This document shows, one piece after another, positions 50,785 to 59,355 of a stretch of DNA of 64,000 nt. Location: contig NZ_LMMA01000005.1 in assembly GCF_001422725.1 (NCBI RefSeq), positions 1-64,000 of the forward strand. The letters run 5' to 3'. This DNA comes from Flavobacterium sp. Leaf82 (lineage in GTDB: Bacteria > Bacteroidota > Bacteroidia > Flavobacteriales > Flavobacteriaceae). Below the pieces are notes generated by a model. It made no database searches, was not told the origin of the DNA, and saw only the letters and a list, made by a program, of their open reading frames with translations. Positions within the stretch are counted from its first letter, which is position 1; each line of letters begins with the position of its first letter. A program made the position numbers and the translations under genes.

Positions 50785-51312
50785 TTATTTTTTGCCTTTA
50801 GAGGCTTTTTTTAAATCAGAACCACCAGGAAGTTGCATCTTGTCTGTAAGTACTGAAATTTCGTTAATGTCAAAATTACCAGTTAATGATAATAAAACAG
50901 TTTCATCGTTTTTTGCTCCGTCAACATACATTAATAATTCTCTTACCTGAGAATCTGTTGCTCCGGATTTTACAGATATTCTAACGTTTCTGCCGCCTTC
51001 GTTAATTCGCATTAATTCTTCTAAACCGGCAGTTTTTACATATTTGTCAGCAGAAGCTTTCATATCTGCTTCAATTTTCGGGTTTTTAGTAGTAAACACT
51101 TTTAGATAATCTAATTTTTTAATCAGGTTAATGTATTGTTGCGTTTCTTTGTCAGAAGCATCAACTTTTACTTTACTCATTAAATCGAACATCTTTTTGT
51201 TTACGATTACTGAGGTCACATCGTCCTGACCATCAAATTTGTCAAATGCTCCCTGTGCATAAAAAGCGTGGCTAACGAATGCGAAAACTAGTGTTATGAT
51301 GAAATTTTTCAT
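50785..51312 (-). CDS. DUF4252 protein, exported
   Basis: The 175-residue protein has a signal peptide (MKNFIITLVFAFVSHAFYAQ) without a lipobox Cys. The DUF4252 body includes SVIVNKKMFDLMSKVKVDASDKETQQYINLIKKLDYLKVFTTKNPKIEADMK and NVRISVKSGATDSQVRELLMYVDG in pieces. It is a distant paralogue of the next gene; one is soluble in the periplasm and one is a lipoprotein. Such paired DUF4252 genes with an ECF sigma factor recur in Bacteroidota as far as I recall. Confidence 0.88.
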   Translation of the reverse strand: MKNFIITLVFAFVSHAFYAQGAFDKFDGQDDVTSVIVNKKMFDLMSKVKVDASDKETQQYINLIKKLDYLKVFTTKNPKIEADMKASADKYVKTAGLEELMRINEGGRNVRISVKSGATDSQVRELLMYVDGAKNDETVLLSLTGNFDINEISVLTDKMQLPGGSDLKKASKGKK

Positions 51313-51328
51313 TTTTGATTGATTTTAA

Positions 51329-51817
51329 TTACTGTTTAAAAATTTTGTTTTTTGATTGCTCGTATTCTTTAATGTATTGTACACTTTCGATACCTACATT
51401 AACATTGTTTGATAATAAGGCTAAAGCTTTTTGCGTTGCTGCAAGTGCTTCTTCCGGATCATCATAGGTTCCTAATTCTGATTGCGCTACAACCGGAGCT
51501 GCATTTTTTTCGCTCACGTAAAAATAGGTTCCAACTCCTAGTAAAACAACAACAGAAGCTGCAATAGATAACCACGCCACATTTCGTTTTTTAGTTTTTA
51601 GTGGTATTGCTTCGTCTGTTCGGGCAAGATTTTTGAATTCCTGCGTCGATTTTTGTTCTTTTACCTGAGAGAAATAACCAAACATAGGTTTGTATTGTTC
51701 TAAATGCTGCGCAACATTTGGTGAAGAAAAATAGTCTTTTAATTCTTTTTCTTCTGCAATACTGGTTTCTCCCTCAAAGTATTTTTCTAATATATCTTCT
51801 ATTTTATTGAATTCCAT
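51329..51817 (-). CDS. Anti-sigma-factor-like membrane protein
   Basis: The 162-residue protein has a cytoplasmic N-terminal part (about 1-78), one membrane helix (about 80-101, VAWLSIAASVVVLLGVGTYF) and a short periplasmic tail. The N-terminal part starts MEFNKIEDILEKYFEGETSIAEEKELKDYF, the form seen in Bacteroidota anti-sigma-like proteins. Its gene overlaps the sigma-factor gene by 14 bases, the usual layout for a sigma/anti-sigma pair. It has no zinc ZAS motif, so the inhibitory role is inferred from topology and context. Confidence 0.8.
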   Translation of the reverse strand: MEFNKIEDILEKYFEGETSIAEEKELKDYFSSPNVAQHLEQYKPMFGYFSQVKEQKSTQEFKNLARTDEAIPLKTKKRNVAWLSIAASVVVLLGVGTYFYVSEKNAAPVVAQSELGTYDDPEEALAATQKALALLSNNVNVGIESVQYIKEYEQSKNKIFKQ

Positions 51818-52313
51818 AACGGTGTGTATTAAGCATTGATTCTCTTATTTTTTTTCTCGCTCTCGAAAGTGCTACCCGGATAGCCGTTTCATTCATGTTG
51901 ACAATTTTCGCAATTTCATCAAATTCATATTGTTCAACATCGCGTAACTGAATTAGTATTTGTAATTGTTCCGGCAACTGGCTTATAATTTTTTCTACCC
52001 ATTCTAAACTATTCGAATCCTCTAATTTTTTATCCAGTTGAGGTTCCCTGTCTGTATAATTATTATGAACAAGTTGAAGATTTCCGGCTCTTTTAGATTT
52101 TAACTGATCGAGACAATAATTTTTTGTCATTGTCATTGCCAGAGCTTCAACGCTACTGTACGAGTCTAAATTCTCTTTTTTGTTCCATAATTTAACCATT
52201 ACTTCCTGAGTTGCATCTTCTGCCTCTTCGGTACTGGTTAACAATCTTTTTGCCAGACGAAAAACTTTGTCTTTAAAAGGATTTATTAATTCTATAAACA
52301 CAATTTGGTTCAT
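51804..52313 (-). CDS. ECF RNA polymerase sigma factor
   Basis: A 169-residue sigma-70 family ECF factor. Region 2 contains FRLAKRLLTSTEEAEDATQEVMVKLWNKK (about 18-46) and MTKNYCLDQLKSKRAGN; region 4 contains LPEQLQILIQLRDVEQYEFDEIAKIVNMNETAIRVALSRARKKIRE. It is the first gene of the operon with the anti-sigma-like gene and two DUF4252 genes, and probably controls it. The signal is unknown. The 52314-52560 divergent gap upstream is AT-rich and no box could be assigned with confidence. Confidence 0.93.
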   Translation of the reverse strand: MNQIVFIELINPFKDKVFRLAKRLLTSTEEAEDATQEVMVKLWNKKENLDSYSSVEALAMTMTKNYCLDQLKSKRAGNLQLVHNNYTDREPQLDKKLEDSNSLEWVEKIISQLPEQLQILIQLRDVEQYEFDEIAKIVNMNETAIRVALSRARKKIRESMLNTHRYGIQ

Positions 52314-52560
52314 CTGTGGTTATTTTTTGGTTTTTGGTTAGAAATGATAATCCTTAGTTTTAAATCTTTTTTCAGATAAAATTCAGGGCTGTTTTCATTT
52401 CATAAACAAACCATTATTAGTTCGTTTATATAGTCAAGACGAGACACGATTATTTTTGTTACAAGGCAGATGTAAATTTTAATAAAAAAAACTCTTTAAA
52501 ATAATTAGAGTTAAAACTAAAGATACTATTTTTACGTTAATACTACATAGATACCACTAT

Positions 52561-54024
52561 ATGAAAACAATATTAAAGAGTGTACTGTTATTATTTTTGC
52601 TTGCATTTTCTTTGCAATCATGTGAAGATCAGGATGATGTTGAGTCTCCTGCAGCTTTACAGGTAAATAACTTTATCTGGGAAGGATTAAATGATTATTA
52701 CCTGTGGCAAGCTGATGTACCTAATTTAGCTGATGATCGTGCAGAAGGAATCAATTCTTTTTTAAGCGGTTATTCGAAACCGGAAGATTTATTTCAGGAT
52801 TTATTGAATAAACCAATAAGCAAATTTCCTAAAGGTCAGGCAATCGATCGTTTTAGCTGGATTGTTGATGATTATACTGTTCTGGAACAAGAACTTCAGG
52901 GAACCTCGAAAAATGATGGAGTAGATTTTAGATTAAGTTATAAGCCAGGAAGTTCTACAGACCTTGTTGGTTATGTACGTTATATTATTCCTAACTCTGA
53001 TGCTTCGAAAAAAGAGATTAAACGTGGTGATCTTTTTACAGCAGTAAACGGAACCCAACTTACAGTTTCTAATTATCAATCACTTTTAGCAGCTGATAGC
53101 TATACACTGAACATGGTTTCTTATAACGGAACTACTTTTGAATCTAACGGAAAAACAGTTTCATTAGTAAAAACAACTTTAGATGAAAATCCTGTGTTTA
53201 TCAATAAAGTGATCACTTCAGGAAGTCATAAAATTGGTTATTTAATGTATAACGGATTTTATGCTTTTTATGATACGCAGCTTAATGCAGCTTTCGCCGA
53301 ATTGAAAGCACAGGGAATTACAGATTTTGTTTTAGATTTAAGGTATAACGGAGGAGGTTCTATACAAACAGCAACCCGTTTGGCTAGTATGATTACGGGG
53401 CAGTTTACAGATAAGATTTTTGCTAAACAAAAATGGAATGCGAAAATTAATGCATATTACGAAGGTAAAGATGCTGAATCGCTTAACAATAGATTTGTAG
53501 ATAAAATAGATGGGACACCAATTAATAGTCTTAATTTGAGTAAAATTCACATCCTAACTACTACTGGAACAGCTTCTGCAAGCGAATTAGTAATAAATGG
53601 TTTAGCGCCTTATATTTCAGTAATTCAGATAGGAGAAACTACTGTTGGTAAAAACGTAGGTTCAGTTACTTTATATGATTCTCCAACTTTAGGAAAAGCA
53701 AATGTAAATCCAAATCATAAGTATGCAATGCAGCCATTAGTGCTAAAAATTGTAAACGCAGCAGATTTTGGCGAATATACAGATGGTTTGAAACCTGCTA
53801 TTGAGCAATCAGAGCGCATTAGTAATCTTGGGGTTTTAGGAGAGACATCAGAGCCATTGCTAAACGTTGCTATTTCGCAAATAACCGGAGGTGGCGCTAG
53901 AAAATCACAAAATGATAAAGGGATAGCGTTAAAGACCTTTACAGATGTTAAGGCTATAAACGGTATAAGAAACGAAATGTTTCTGGAAAAAGCACCGGAA
54001 GACCTCTTAAGAGCATTAAAATAA
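52561..54024 (+). CDS. S41-family peptidase lipoprotein (C-terminal processing type)
   Basis: A 487-residue lipoprotein (MKTILKSVLLLFLLAFSLQSC, Cys21). A variable N-terminal part (about 30-115) precedes a PDZ domain (LSYKPGSSTDLVGYVRYIIPNSDASKKEIKRGDLFTAVNGTQL, about 124-200) and an S41 domain with LDLRYNGGGSIQTATRL at 258-273, the nucleophile motif TGTASASELV (336-344) and the Lys general base in GKNVGS (Lys364). It cuts proteins at or near the C-terminus on the outer leaf of a membrane. It is divergent from the sigma-factor operon. Confidence 0.92.
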   Translation: MKTILKSVLLLFLLAFSLQSCEDQDDVESPAALQVNNFIWEGLNDYYLWQADVPNLADDRAEGINSFLSGYSKPEDLFQDLLNKPISKFPKGQAIDRFSWIVDDYTVLEQELQGTSKNDGVDFRLSYKPGSSTDLVGYVRYIIPNSDASKKEIKRGDLFTAVNGTQLTVSNYQSLLAADSYTLNMVSYNGTTFESNGKTVSLVKTTLDENPVFINKVITSGSHKIGYLMYNGFYAFYDTQLNAAFAELKAQGITDFVLDLRYNGGGSIQTATRLASMITGQFTDKIFAKQKWNAKINAYYEGKDAESLNNRFVDKIDGTPINSLNLSKIHILTTTGTASASELVINGLAPYISVIQIGETTVGKNVGSVTLYDSPTLGKANVNPNHKYAMQPLVLKIVNAADFGEYTDGLKPAIEQSERISNLGVLGETSEPLLNVAISQITGGGARKSQNDKGIALKTFTDVKAINGIRNEMFLEKAPEDLLRALK

Positions 54025-54031
54025 GAATATT

Positions 54032-54063
54032 AAAAAAGGCTTTCATTTCTGAAAGCCTTTTTT
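54032..54063 (+). terminator. Terminator of the S41 peptidase gene
   Basis: AAAAAAGGCTTTCA (54032-54045) pairs with its complement (54050-54063) across TTTC. T-runs at both ends allow it to act for the convergent gene as well. Confidence 0.85.
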
Positions 54064-54109
54064 AAATTAGAATATTCCAAAAACTAATTCTAAAAAAATT
54101 AATGATTAT

Positions 54110-55141
54110 TTAGTCATTAAAATAAAACCCATTGGTACCTACACCCGTAGTTAGTTCTTTTTGTAATACCCCGGTTAAGTTGTAAATGTAAGCTTTACCG
54201 TCTGTCGTGAAGCTTCCTTGTGAAACATAAATACGATCATTTTTTACAGCAAATCCGTATAAATAAGTTGCAGGAGACGTTAAAATTGGTGTTGCTGATG
54301 CAACAGTAGCATTTGTATTTATCGTATAAACAGAACTTCCTACTGTGTAATAAATTTTACTGTTTTCAAGATCCATAAATCCTGCACCACTTAAGCTTTC
54401 CGGAAAAGTAATTTTAGTAGTTGTTTTGTCTGCTATTTTTACCTTTACAAGTTCACTTTCGTTTCCAAAACCTCCTTTTAAAATATATAAAATTCCATTT
54501 TCTTCTTCGATACAATCTGCATTAAAACCAATTTGCACAGGAGCATCGAGTTTTTTTGTAGCGATATCTACAACCAATAATTTATCATTATAAGAATCAG
54601 TGATGTAAAGTTTTCCATCTTTTAATACCACTCTGTTTGCAGTAGCATTTAAGTCGATTTTTGATTCAATAGTATTAGTTGCCAGATTAATTACAGCAAC
54701 ATAATCATCTGTATCTCCTGTTGCTGCATTTTCGTATGAATATGTATTTGCGTTCGTAACATACGCTTTACCATCTTTTACAACTCCATATCTTGGATTT
54801 AATAAACCGGTTTCGATTTTCGTAATTAATTTAAAAGTGTATCTGTTAACTACTGTAATATTGTTAGCTCCGCCAGAAATAATATAAGCATTGTCTCCGC
54901 TAAAAAATATGTTTTGTGCATATTTTCCAAGTATATCATTGCCATTTACAGTTGAGTAAACATCTTTAGTAAAAGAAGTTAAGTCATTACTTGAAAATGA
55001 AACGGTACCTTGTGAAGTTCCTTCGTTCAAAATGAAAAAACCATTGTCATACACCCCTTTTGGAGCATCTTCATCGTCATTTGAACACGAAACGAATAAC
55101 GAAACGGTAAGTGCTATTAAAAATAATTTGCTAAACTTCAT
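54110..55141 (-). CDS. BtuG-like surface beta-propeller lipoprotein (DUF5074)
   Basis: A 343-residue lipoprotein (MKFSKLFLIALTVSLFVSC, Cys19) with repeated beta-propeller blades such as NAYIISGGANNITVVNRYTFKLITKIETG, KAYVTNANTY..DDYVAVINLATNTIESKIDL and KLYITDSYNDKLLVVDIATKKL. The YncE/DUF5074 fold and position 4 bp after a BtuB-type receptor match BtuG of Bacteroides, an outer-surface protein that binds cobamides very tightly and passes them to BtuB. It shares the riboswitch-controlled transcript with that receptor. The BtuG role is inferred from fold and context. Confidence 0.82.
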   Translation of the reverse strand: MKFSKLFLIALTVSLFVSCSNDDEDAPKGVYDNGFFILNEGTSQGTVSFSSNDLTSFTKDVYSTVNGNDILGKYAQNIFFSGDNAYIISGGANNITVVNRYTFKLITKIETGLLNPRYGVVKDGKAYVTNANTYSYENAATGDTDDYVAVINLATNTIESKIDLNATANRVVLKDGKLYITDSYNDKLLVVDIATKKLDAPVQIGFNADCIEEENGILYILKGGFGNESELVKVKIADKTTTKITFPESLSGAGFMDLENSKIYYTVGSSVYTINTNATVASATPILTSPATYLYGFAVKNDRIYVSQGSFTTDGKAYIYNLTGVLQKELTTGVGTNGFYFND

Positions 55142-55145
55142 TATA

Positions 55146-56999
55146 TTAAAATTTTAAGGTTAAATACATATTAAAATTGCGACCGGGCATAGGTCGATAT
55201 TCCAGACTTTCGTACTCCTTGTTAAGAAGATTCAGTACCTGAAAACCAAGTTTGAAAGTTTCGAGAAATTTAAAATCATAATCAATTCCTATGTTAGAAA
55301 CGTTATAATCATTAATAATTTCTGTTGGATCATTATCTGCTCTGGTATAAACAAAACCGTTAAATAAAAACTGATAATAAGCAGAAATCCTGTTTCTGGA
55401 ATAAGAAACAGATCCTGTTACTTTATTTAAAGGAACATAAAAAAGCTGCTTTTTAGTATCTTCATTTTTTGAAGCCGTGTAAGCATAAGTTGCATTTGCT
55501 GCAAAGTGATTTTTGCCATACTGTTTTTTCCAGCTTAACAGTGTTTCAGTGCCATAGCTGTTTACCTTGTCTGTATTTTGTGGAGACCAAATACCGTTGC
55601 TTCCCGGGATCCATTGCAATAAATCTTTTATTTTCATGTAATAAAAGGTTTGTGTCAATGAGATATTTTTGAATGTGAAAACATTTCCAATTTCCGCCTG
55701 ATAAGAACTTTCAGGTTTTAAATCCGGATTTCCTCCTGTTTCCCAATACAAATCATTAAAAGTTGGTATTCTGAAATTTCGGGATAAATTCAATTTCAAA
55801 TTATACAATTGGCTAAATTGATACGAAGATCCCAAAGAAAATAAAACAGGTGATTCGTAATTGTCTGTAAATTCTTTTCGGATACCAAATTCATTTTTCC
55901 AGTCTGCAGAAAGTTCTTGTTTTGCCAATAATGCAGCAGAACTAATTTCTCTGACATGATTACCAAATCCGCTTCCGTATCCTTTAGTTCTGTTATAATC
56001 TAAAATAGCATTTACTTGTGTTGTTTTAGAAATCTGATAACCCAAATCTGCTTTTGTGATCAGGCTTTCTGTTTTTCCATAGGTAAAATTATTTGTCGAA
56101 ATATTACCATAATATTGGTAATTTTCGAATATATATGCGCCTTTTATATTGGTAGTAAATTTCCCGAAATCACCATCATATTCTAATAAGTTTCGGTTAA
56201 AACCATTTACATATCTGGTTTTAGTTTCAGATTCTGATATTAGGGAAGTATTTCGATCTGTGTTCGAAGTCTGACTGTATAATTTCAGGCTGTTTTTGGC
56301 ATCAAACTTATAACCAACATTGGCATTGATGGTAATAATATCATACTGACCATTTTGATTCCAGCGTTGTTCGCCTTTCCAGTTGCGTTTATGAATGTAT
56401 TTATAATCGTTTGTAGAACTGTTTTTAGAAAAGCCAATTTGAGCACTCCATTTATCGTTCGAAATGTTAGTTTTATAATTGATTCCAATCGTATTAAAAC
56501 TTCCGTAATCTAGTTTTAAATTGTTTTCAAATCTTTTGTAAAAGCCTAAATCATTGTTTAAGTGAACAGTTCCTCCAACGGCACCACTGCCATAAATAAC
56601 ACTTCCTCCTCCGGCTTTTACACTTACAGAATTATAATCAGAACCTGAAATAGTATTAAAATCAGTACTTCCGTTCATTTGCGAATTGATATTTATTCCG
56701 TTCCAGATTACTGCCGTTTGTGATGCCGTAGTTCCTCTAAAAGCAACTGTAGAAAGCATTCCGCGTCCGTATTCTTTAAAATAAATAGTCGAATTAAAAT
56801 TTAATAAATCCGTAAGTAAGGCTTCGTTTTTGCCAATAACAGAATCATTGAGTTTTAGGACAGATTGTGAATTGGAGTATTTTTTAAGATTAGCATCAGA
56901 AACGATAACTTCTTTCAAACTGGTAATAGAATCTTTCTGCGCCGATATAATCTGGCACAACAGCAATAAACAAAAAACAGAAAGTCGTTTTAAAGTCAT
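55146..56999 (-). CDS. btuB: BtuB-like TonB-dependent vitamin B12 receptor
   Basis: The 617-residue protein has a signal peptide (MTLKRLSVFCLLLLCQIISAQ), a short TonB-box/plug region (ITSLKEVIVSDANLKK, then LTDLLNFNSTIYFKEYGRGMLSTVAFRGTTASQTAVIWNGININSQMNGSTDFNTI, about 25-150) and a 22-strand barrel ending in LKF. Size and lack of an N-terminal carboxypeptidase-like domain match BtuB rather than SusC. It lies directly after a cobalamin riboswitch and before a BtuG-like gene, so cobalamin or cobinamide is the likely substrate. Confidence 0.92.
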   Translation of the reverse strand: MTLKRLSVFCLLLLCQIISAQKDSITSLKEVIVSDANLKKYSNSQSVLKLNDSVIGKNEALLTDLLNFNSTIYFKEYGRGMLSTVAFRGTTASQTAVIWNGININSQMNGSTDFNTISGSDYNSVSVKAGGGSVIYGSGAVGGTVHLNNDLGFYKRFENNLKLDYGSFNTIGINYKTNISNDKWSAQIGFSKNSSTNDYKYIHKRNWKGEQRWNQNGQYDIITINANVGYKFDAKNSLKLYSQTSNTDRNTSLISESETKTRYVNGFNRNLLEYDGDFGKFTTNIKGAYIFENYQYYGNISTNNFTYGKTESLITKADLGYQISKTTQVNAILDYNRTKGYGSGFGNHVREISSAALLAKQELSADWKNEFGIRKEFTDNYESPVLFSLGSSYQFSQLYNLKLNLSRNFRIPTFNDLYWETGGNPDLKPESSYQAEIGNVFTFKNISLTQTFYYMKIKDLLQWIPGSNGIWSPQNTDKVNSYGTETLLSWKKQYGKNHFAANATYAYTASKNEDTKKQLFYVPLNKVTGSVSYSRNRISAYYQFLFNGFVYTRADNDPTEIINDYNVSNIGIDYDFKFLETFKLGFQVLNLLNKEYESLEYRPMPGRNFNMYLTLKF

Positions 57000-57040
57000 A
57001 ATTTCTACACTCTTTTTCCCGAGAGCTCGATATTTGTTAT

Positions 57041-57222
57041 AAAGGCAGGTCTCCTGGCTTGCGTTTTGTTGTTTACCTTCCCATTCGCGGGGGCGAGCAG
57101 TGGTTTGTAGTTAACAACAAACATTCCTTCTTTCAGAACTTAGCATACAGTTGCGGGTACAGCTCAAGATTTTTATAATAATTACTTGATTCCCTTTTAA
57201 TGTGTTTGAAATAAACACAACC
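57041..57222 (-). promoter_or_regulatory. Cobalamin (B12) riboswitch
   Basis: On the minus strand, in order: AAAAGGGAATC (about 57192-57202), GAGCTGTACCCGCAACTGTA, ACCACTGCTCG, CGGGGGCG-type P6 region and the B12 box GCCAGGAGACCTGCC (57044-57058). These are the conserved core words of the AdoCbl class. The end lies about 40 nt before the btuB ATG, so control is likely through the ribosome-binding site or a small hairpin near GAGCTCTCGGG. Repression of btuB and btuG by cobalamin is expected. Confidence 0.96.
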
Positions 57223-57233
57223 TTAATTTTGTG

Positions 57234-57265
57234 CAAAGATAAAGTTAAAATTATCGATTTTTCAA
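57234..57265 (-). promoter_or_regulatory. Promoter of the riboswitch-btuB-btuG transcript
   Basis: On the minus strand TTG (57263-57265), a 21-bp spacer and TATCTTTG (57234-57241). The start near 57227 is just before the riboswitch, so btuB has its own promoter although the cob genes upstream read in the same direction. Confidence 0.7.
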
Positions 57266-57307
57266 ATTTGTTTACCTTTTAAAGCAAAATTCTAACCAAA
57301 ATGGCAT

Positions 57308-57841
57308 TTAAAGTACTATTTTTATTACCTGACCAAAATCTACTTTATTGTTAAAAGCATCTTTTAATGGTAATAATGTATGATGACATAAGATGCTTCT
57401 GACAACTCCGGCATGTGCAACGATAATTATTGGTGTGGTTGTTTTTTTTGAAAATTGAGAGAAAAAATCACCAACTCTTTGATGTAATTCGATAAAGGAT
57501 TCACCATTTGAAGCATTAATATTTACAAAATCTTCCATCCAGGGATTTAGTTTCTCAGGGTTAATATCATTCCAGTTTTTCATTTCCCAATCTCCAAAAT
57601 CCATTTCCATCAATCGCGCGTCTTTTTGTAATGAAATTGCGTTTGTATTTTTCTCAATATATTGGGCTAAAATAACACAACGCTTCAACGGGCTCGAATA
57701 TACAATTGCATCATGTGGTAATTGCAAAACGATATTTTCAAAAACAGTTTCAAAAGGTTCAGCCAAACCTACATCAGATTGTCCGTAGCAAATTCCTTTT
57801 TCACAAATTGTTTCGGTATGCCGAACTAGATAAATTTCCAT
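57308..57841 (-). CDS. cobC: Alpha-ribazole phosphatase-like histidine phosphatase
   Basis: The 177-residue protein belongs to the histidine phosphatase family, with the catalytic motif LVRHTET (the family RHG) at residues 5-10, YSSPLKRC in the middle, EMDFGDWEMKNW and AHAGVVRSI with the second His. By context it removes the phosphate from adenosylcobalamin 5'-phosphate (or alpha-ribazole phosphate) at the end of nucleotide-loop assembly. Its ATG lies inside the end of cobS (16-base overlap). It has no terminator before the riboswitch unit. Confidence 0.92.
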   Translation of the reverse strand: MEIYLVRHTETICEKGICYGQSDVGLAEPFETVFENIVLQLPHDAIVYSSPLKRCVILAQYIEKNTNAISLQKDARLMEMDFGDWEMKNWNDINPEKLNPWMEDFVNINASNGESFIELHQRVGDFFSQFSKKTTTPIIIVAHAGVVRSILCHHTLLPLKDAFNNKVDFGQVIKIVL

Positions 57842-58623
57842 ATAAAAAGAATGCTTAAATAATAAACCACTTCACAAACTTGTTGTGTCGCACCTAGACA
57901 ATCTCCGGTATAGCCGTCGATCCATTTTTGAAAATAACGAGCCAGAAAATAACGCATTATAAAAACCGGAATTAATGCCAAAAGAAATTTATATTGAAAA
58001 TAACAGAAAACAAGCAACGGAAGTAATCCGAAGAAAAAGGAACCAAAAATTTCTTTCCAGGTATGGTTTTTAGCAATTGGTTTACTTTTGCTCGAAGCAT
58101 CATCTCTTGAATATTCATGTGTAAAAATAATCGAGATTGCAGCCAAACGGCTTAAAGCATGAGCCGAAACGAACAAAAGAAAAACGGAAAAAATTGCAAT
58201 AGAATTATCTCCTTTGAAAAGTGAAACAGATTCTGAAAGTAATTTGAATTTTAATAAAAAAAGTAAAACCAGACCAATTGCTCCATAAGCGCCAATAGCG
58301 CTATCTTTCATAATGATCAGGATTTTTTCTTTAGTCCAGCCTCCGCCAAAACCATCACAAACATCAGCAAAACCATCTTCGTGAAATGCTCCGGTTGTTA
58401 ATACAGAAACAATTAGCGCAAAAATTACAGCTGTTTCTGTTGATAGAAAAAGGGAGCAAACGTAAAATGCCAAGAAAGAAATACTACCAACAATCCATCC
58501 AATCAAAGGAAAATATCGAGTTGCTTTGTTTAAATAGTCAGGATTGTGATCAATGTTTTTTGGACAAGGAATTCTGGTGTAAAACATTAAAGAGGTAAAG
58601 AAAATATGTAGTTCTTTTTTCAT
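57826..58623 (-). CDS. cobS: Adenosylcobinamide-GDP ribazoletransferase (cobalamin synthase)
   Basis: CobS joins AdoCbi-GDP with alpha-ribazole (or its phosphate) in the inner membrane. The 265-residue protein has the family start FTSLMFYTRIPCPK, the metal-binding segment GAFHEDGFADVCDGFGGGWTKEKILIIMKDSAIGAYG (in pieces, about 80-117), and about six helices. Gene order is cobU, bluB-cobT, transposase, cobS, cobC on the same strand. A 257-bp gap with the REP elements and the transposase gene separates it from cobT. Confidence 0.95.
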   Translation of the reverse strand: MKKELHIFFTSLMFYTRIPCPKNIDHNPDYLNKATRYFPLIGWIVGSISFLAFYVCSLFLSTETAVIFALIVSVLTTGAFHEDGFADVCDGFGGGWTKEKILIIMKDSAIGAYGAIGLVLLFLLKFKLLSESVSLFKGDNSIAIFSVFLLFVSAHALSRLAAISIIFTHEYSRDDASSKSKPIAKNHTWKEIFGSFFFGLLPLLVFCYFQYKFLLALIPVFIMRYFLARYFQKWIDGYTGDCLGATQQVCEVVYYLSILFIWKFI

Positions 58624-58642
58624 TCTGAGGATGTAGAGTTAT

Positions 58643-58693
58643 TTGGCTAAAGCCAAGTAATGTTTATTTATTACCTCCAGATAAATCTGGAGG
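58643..58693. repeat. REP pair 1 (two hairpins) downstream of the transposase
   Basis: TTGGCTAAAGCCAA (58643-58656) and CCTCCAGAT-AA-ATCTGGAGG (58674-58693) are perfect hairpins 17 bp apart. The pair is the mirror of REP pair 2. Confidence 0.85.
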
Positions 58694-58820
58694 CAATTCA
58701 AAGTTATAGATTGTGTATAAATTTTATTTTTGAATTAAATGTTTTAAATTTAATTGGTTCCTGAAATATAATGTTGGCTTTTCAATTTTAGATTGTCCAT
58801 GATTTTTTTTTTTGAATAGC

Positions 58821-58873
58821 CCCCAGATTTATCTGGGGTTTAAAAATTTATAATAAGAAAAGGCTTTAGCCAA
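58821..58873. repeat. REP pair 2 (two hairpins) at the transposase 3' end
   Basis: CCCCAGAT-TT-ATCTGGGG (58821-58838) and GGCTTTAGCCAA (58862-58873) repeat the two hairpins of pair 1 in inverted order and orientation. Pair 2 ends 7 bp before the transposase stop, so the pairs form an inverted REP doublet next to the gene. Confidence 0.85.
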
Positions 58874-58880
58874 ATTTTAT

Positions 58881-59312
58881 TTATTGTTTTTGAAAACCAA
58901 ATTTGCTAATAATTTCATCGTATTCTTCTTGAAACGTTTTTTTCTTATGGTGATTTTCTTGATTTTTAATATAATCTCTAACTTTATCTATTAAAGATTC
59001 TGAAACTGAAACTGCAAAATATTCATCTTGCCATTCAAATTTTTCTTTTGTCAATTTATTTTTATTAATCCAATATGAAGATTCGCCTTTAATTAACTGG
59101 ATGATTTTTCCAACATTTTGATCTACTCCAAGAGAGATAACACAATGACAATGATCTGAATATCCATTGATGAAATCAATGTAAATCCCTTTCTCTTTTG
59201 CGTTTTCTTTTATGTGATTCCAAACTTTTTTTCGTAATTCAATTGAGTCTAAAAATGGGATTCTTTTTTTTGTACTCCATACAAAATGGATGTATATTTT
59301 TAGGAACGGCAT
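58881..59312 (-). CDS. IS200/REP-associated (RAYT-like) tyrosine transposase
   Basis: A 143-residue HUH/Y1 transposase: IYIHFVWSTKKRIPFL at the N-terminus, the metal motif DHCHCVIS (HxH) at about 53-60, and the catalytic Tyr in VRDYIKNQENHHKK near residue 113. Y1 enzymes cut and join single-stranded DNA at hairpins. It lies between cobS and cobT on the same strand and is followed by two inverted REP pairs, the layout of a RAYT/REPtron. Nothing REP-like is upstream, and the frame is intact, so it may be active or domesticated. Confidence 0.88.
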   Translation of the reverse strand: MPFLKIYIHFVWSTKKRIPFLDSIELRKKVWNHIKENAKEKGIYIDFINGYSDHCHCVISLGVDQNVGKIIQLIKGESSYWINKNKLTKEKFEWQDEYFAVSVSESLIDKVRDYIKNQENHHKKKTFQEEYDEIISKFGFQKQ

Positions 59313-59355
59313 ATAAATAGTGTTTTTCTTACTTAACGAAGAATAATCACTTTAA

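Noticed and set aside
56285..56488. Short minus-strand frame within the btuB region
   Set aside because: It is an alternate frame of the receptor gene with no independent support.
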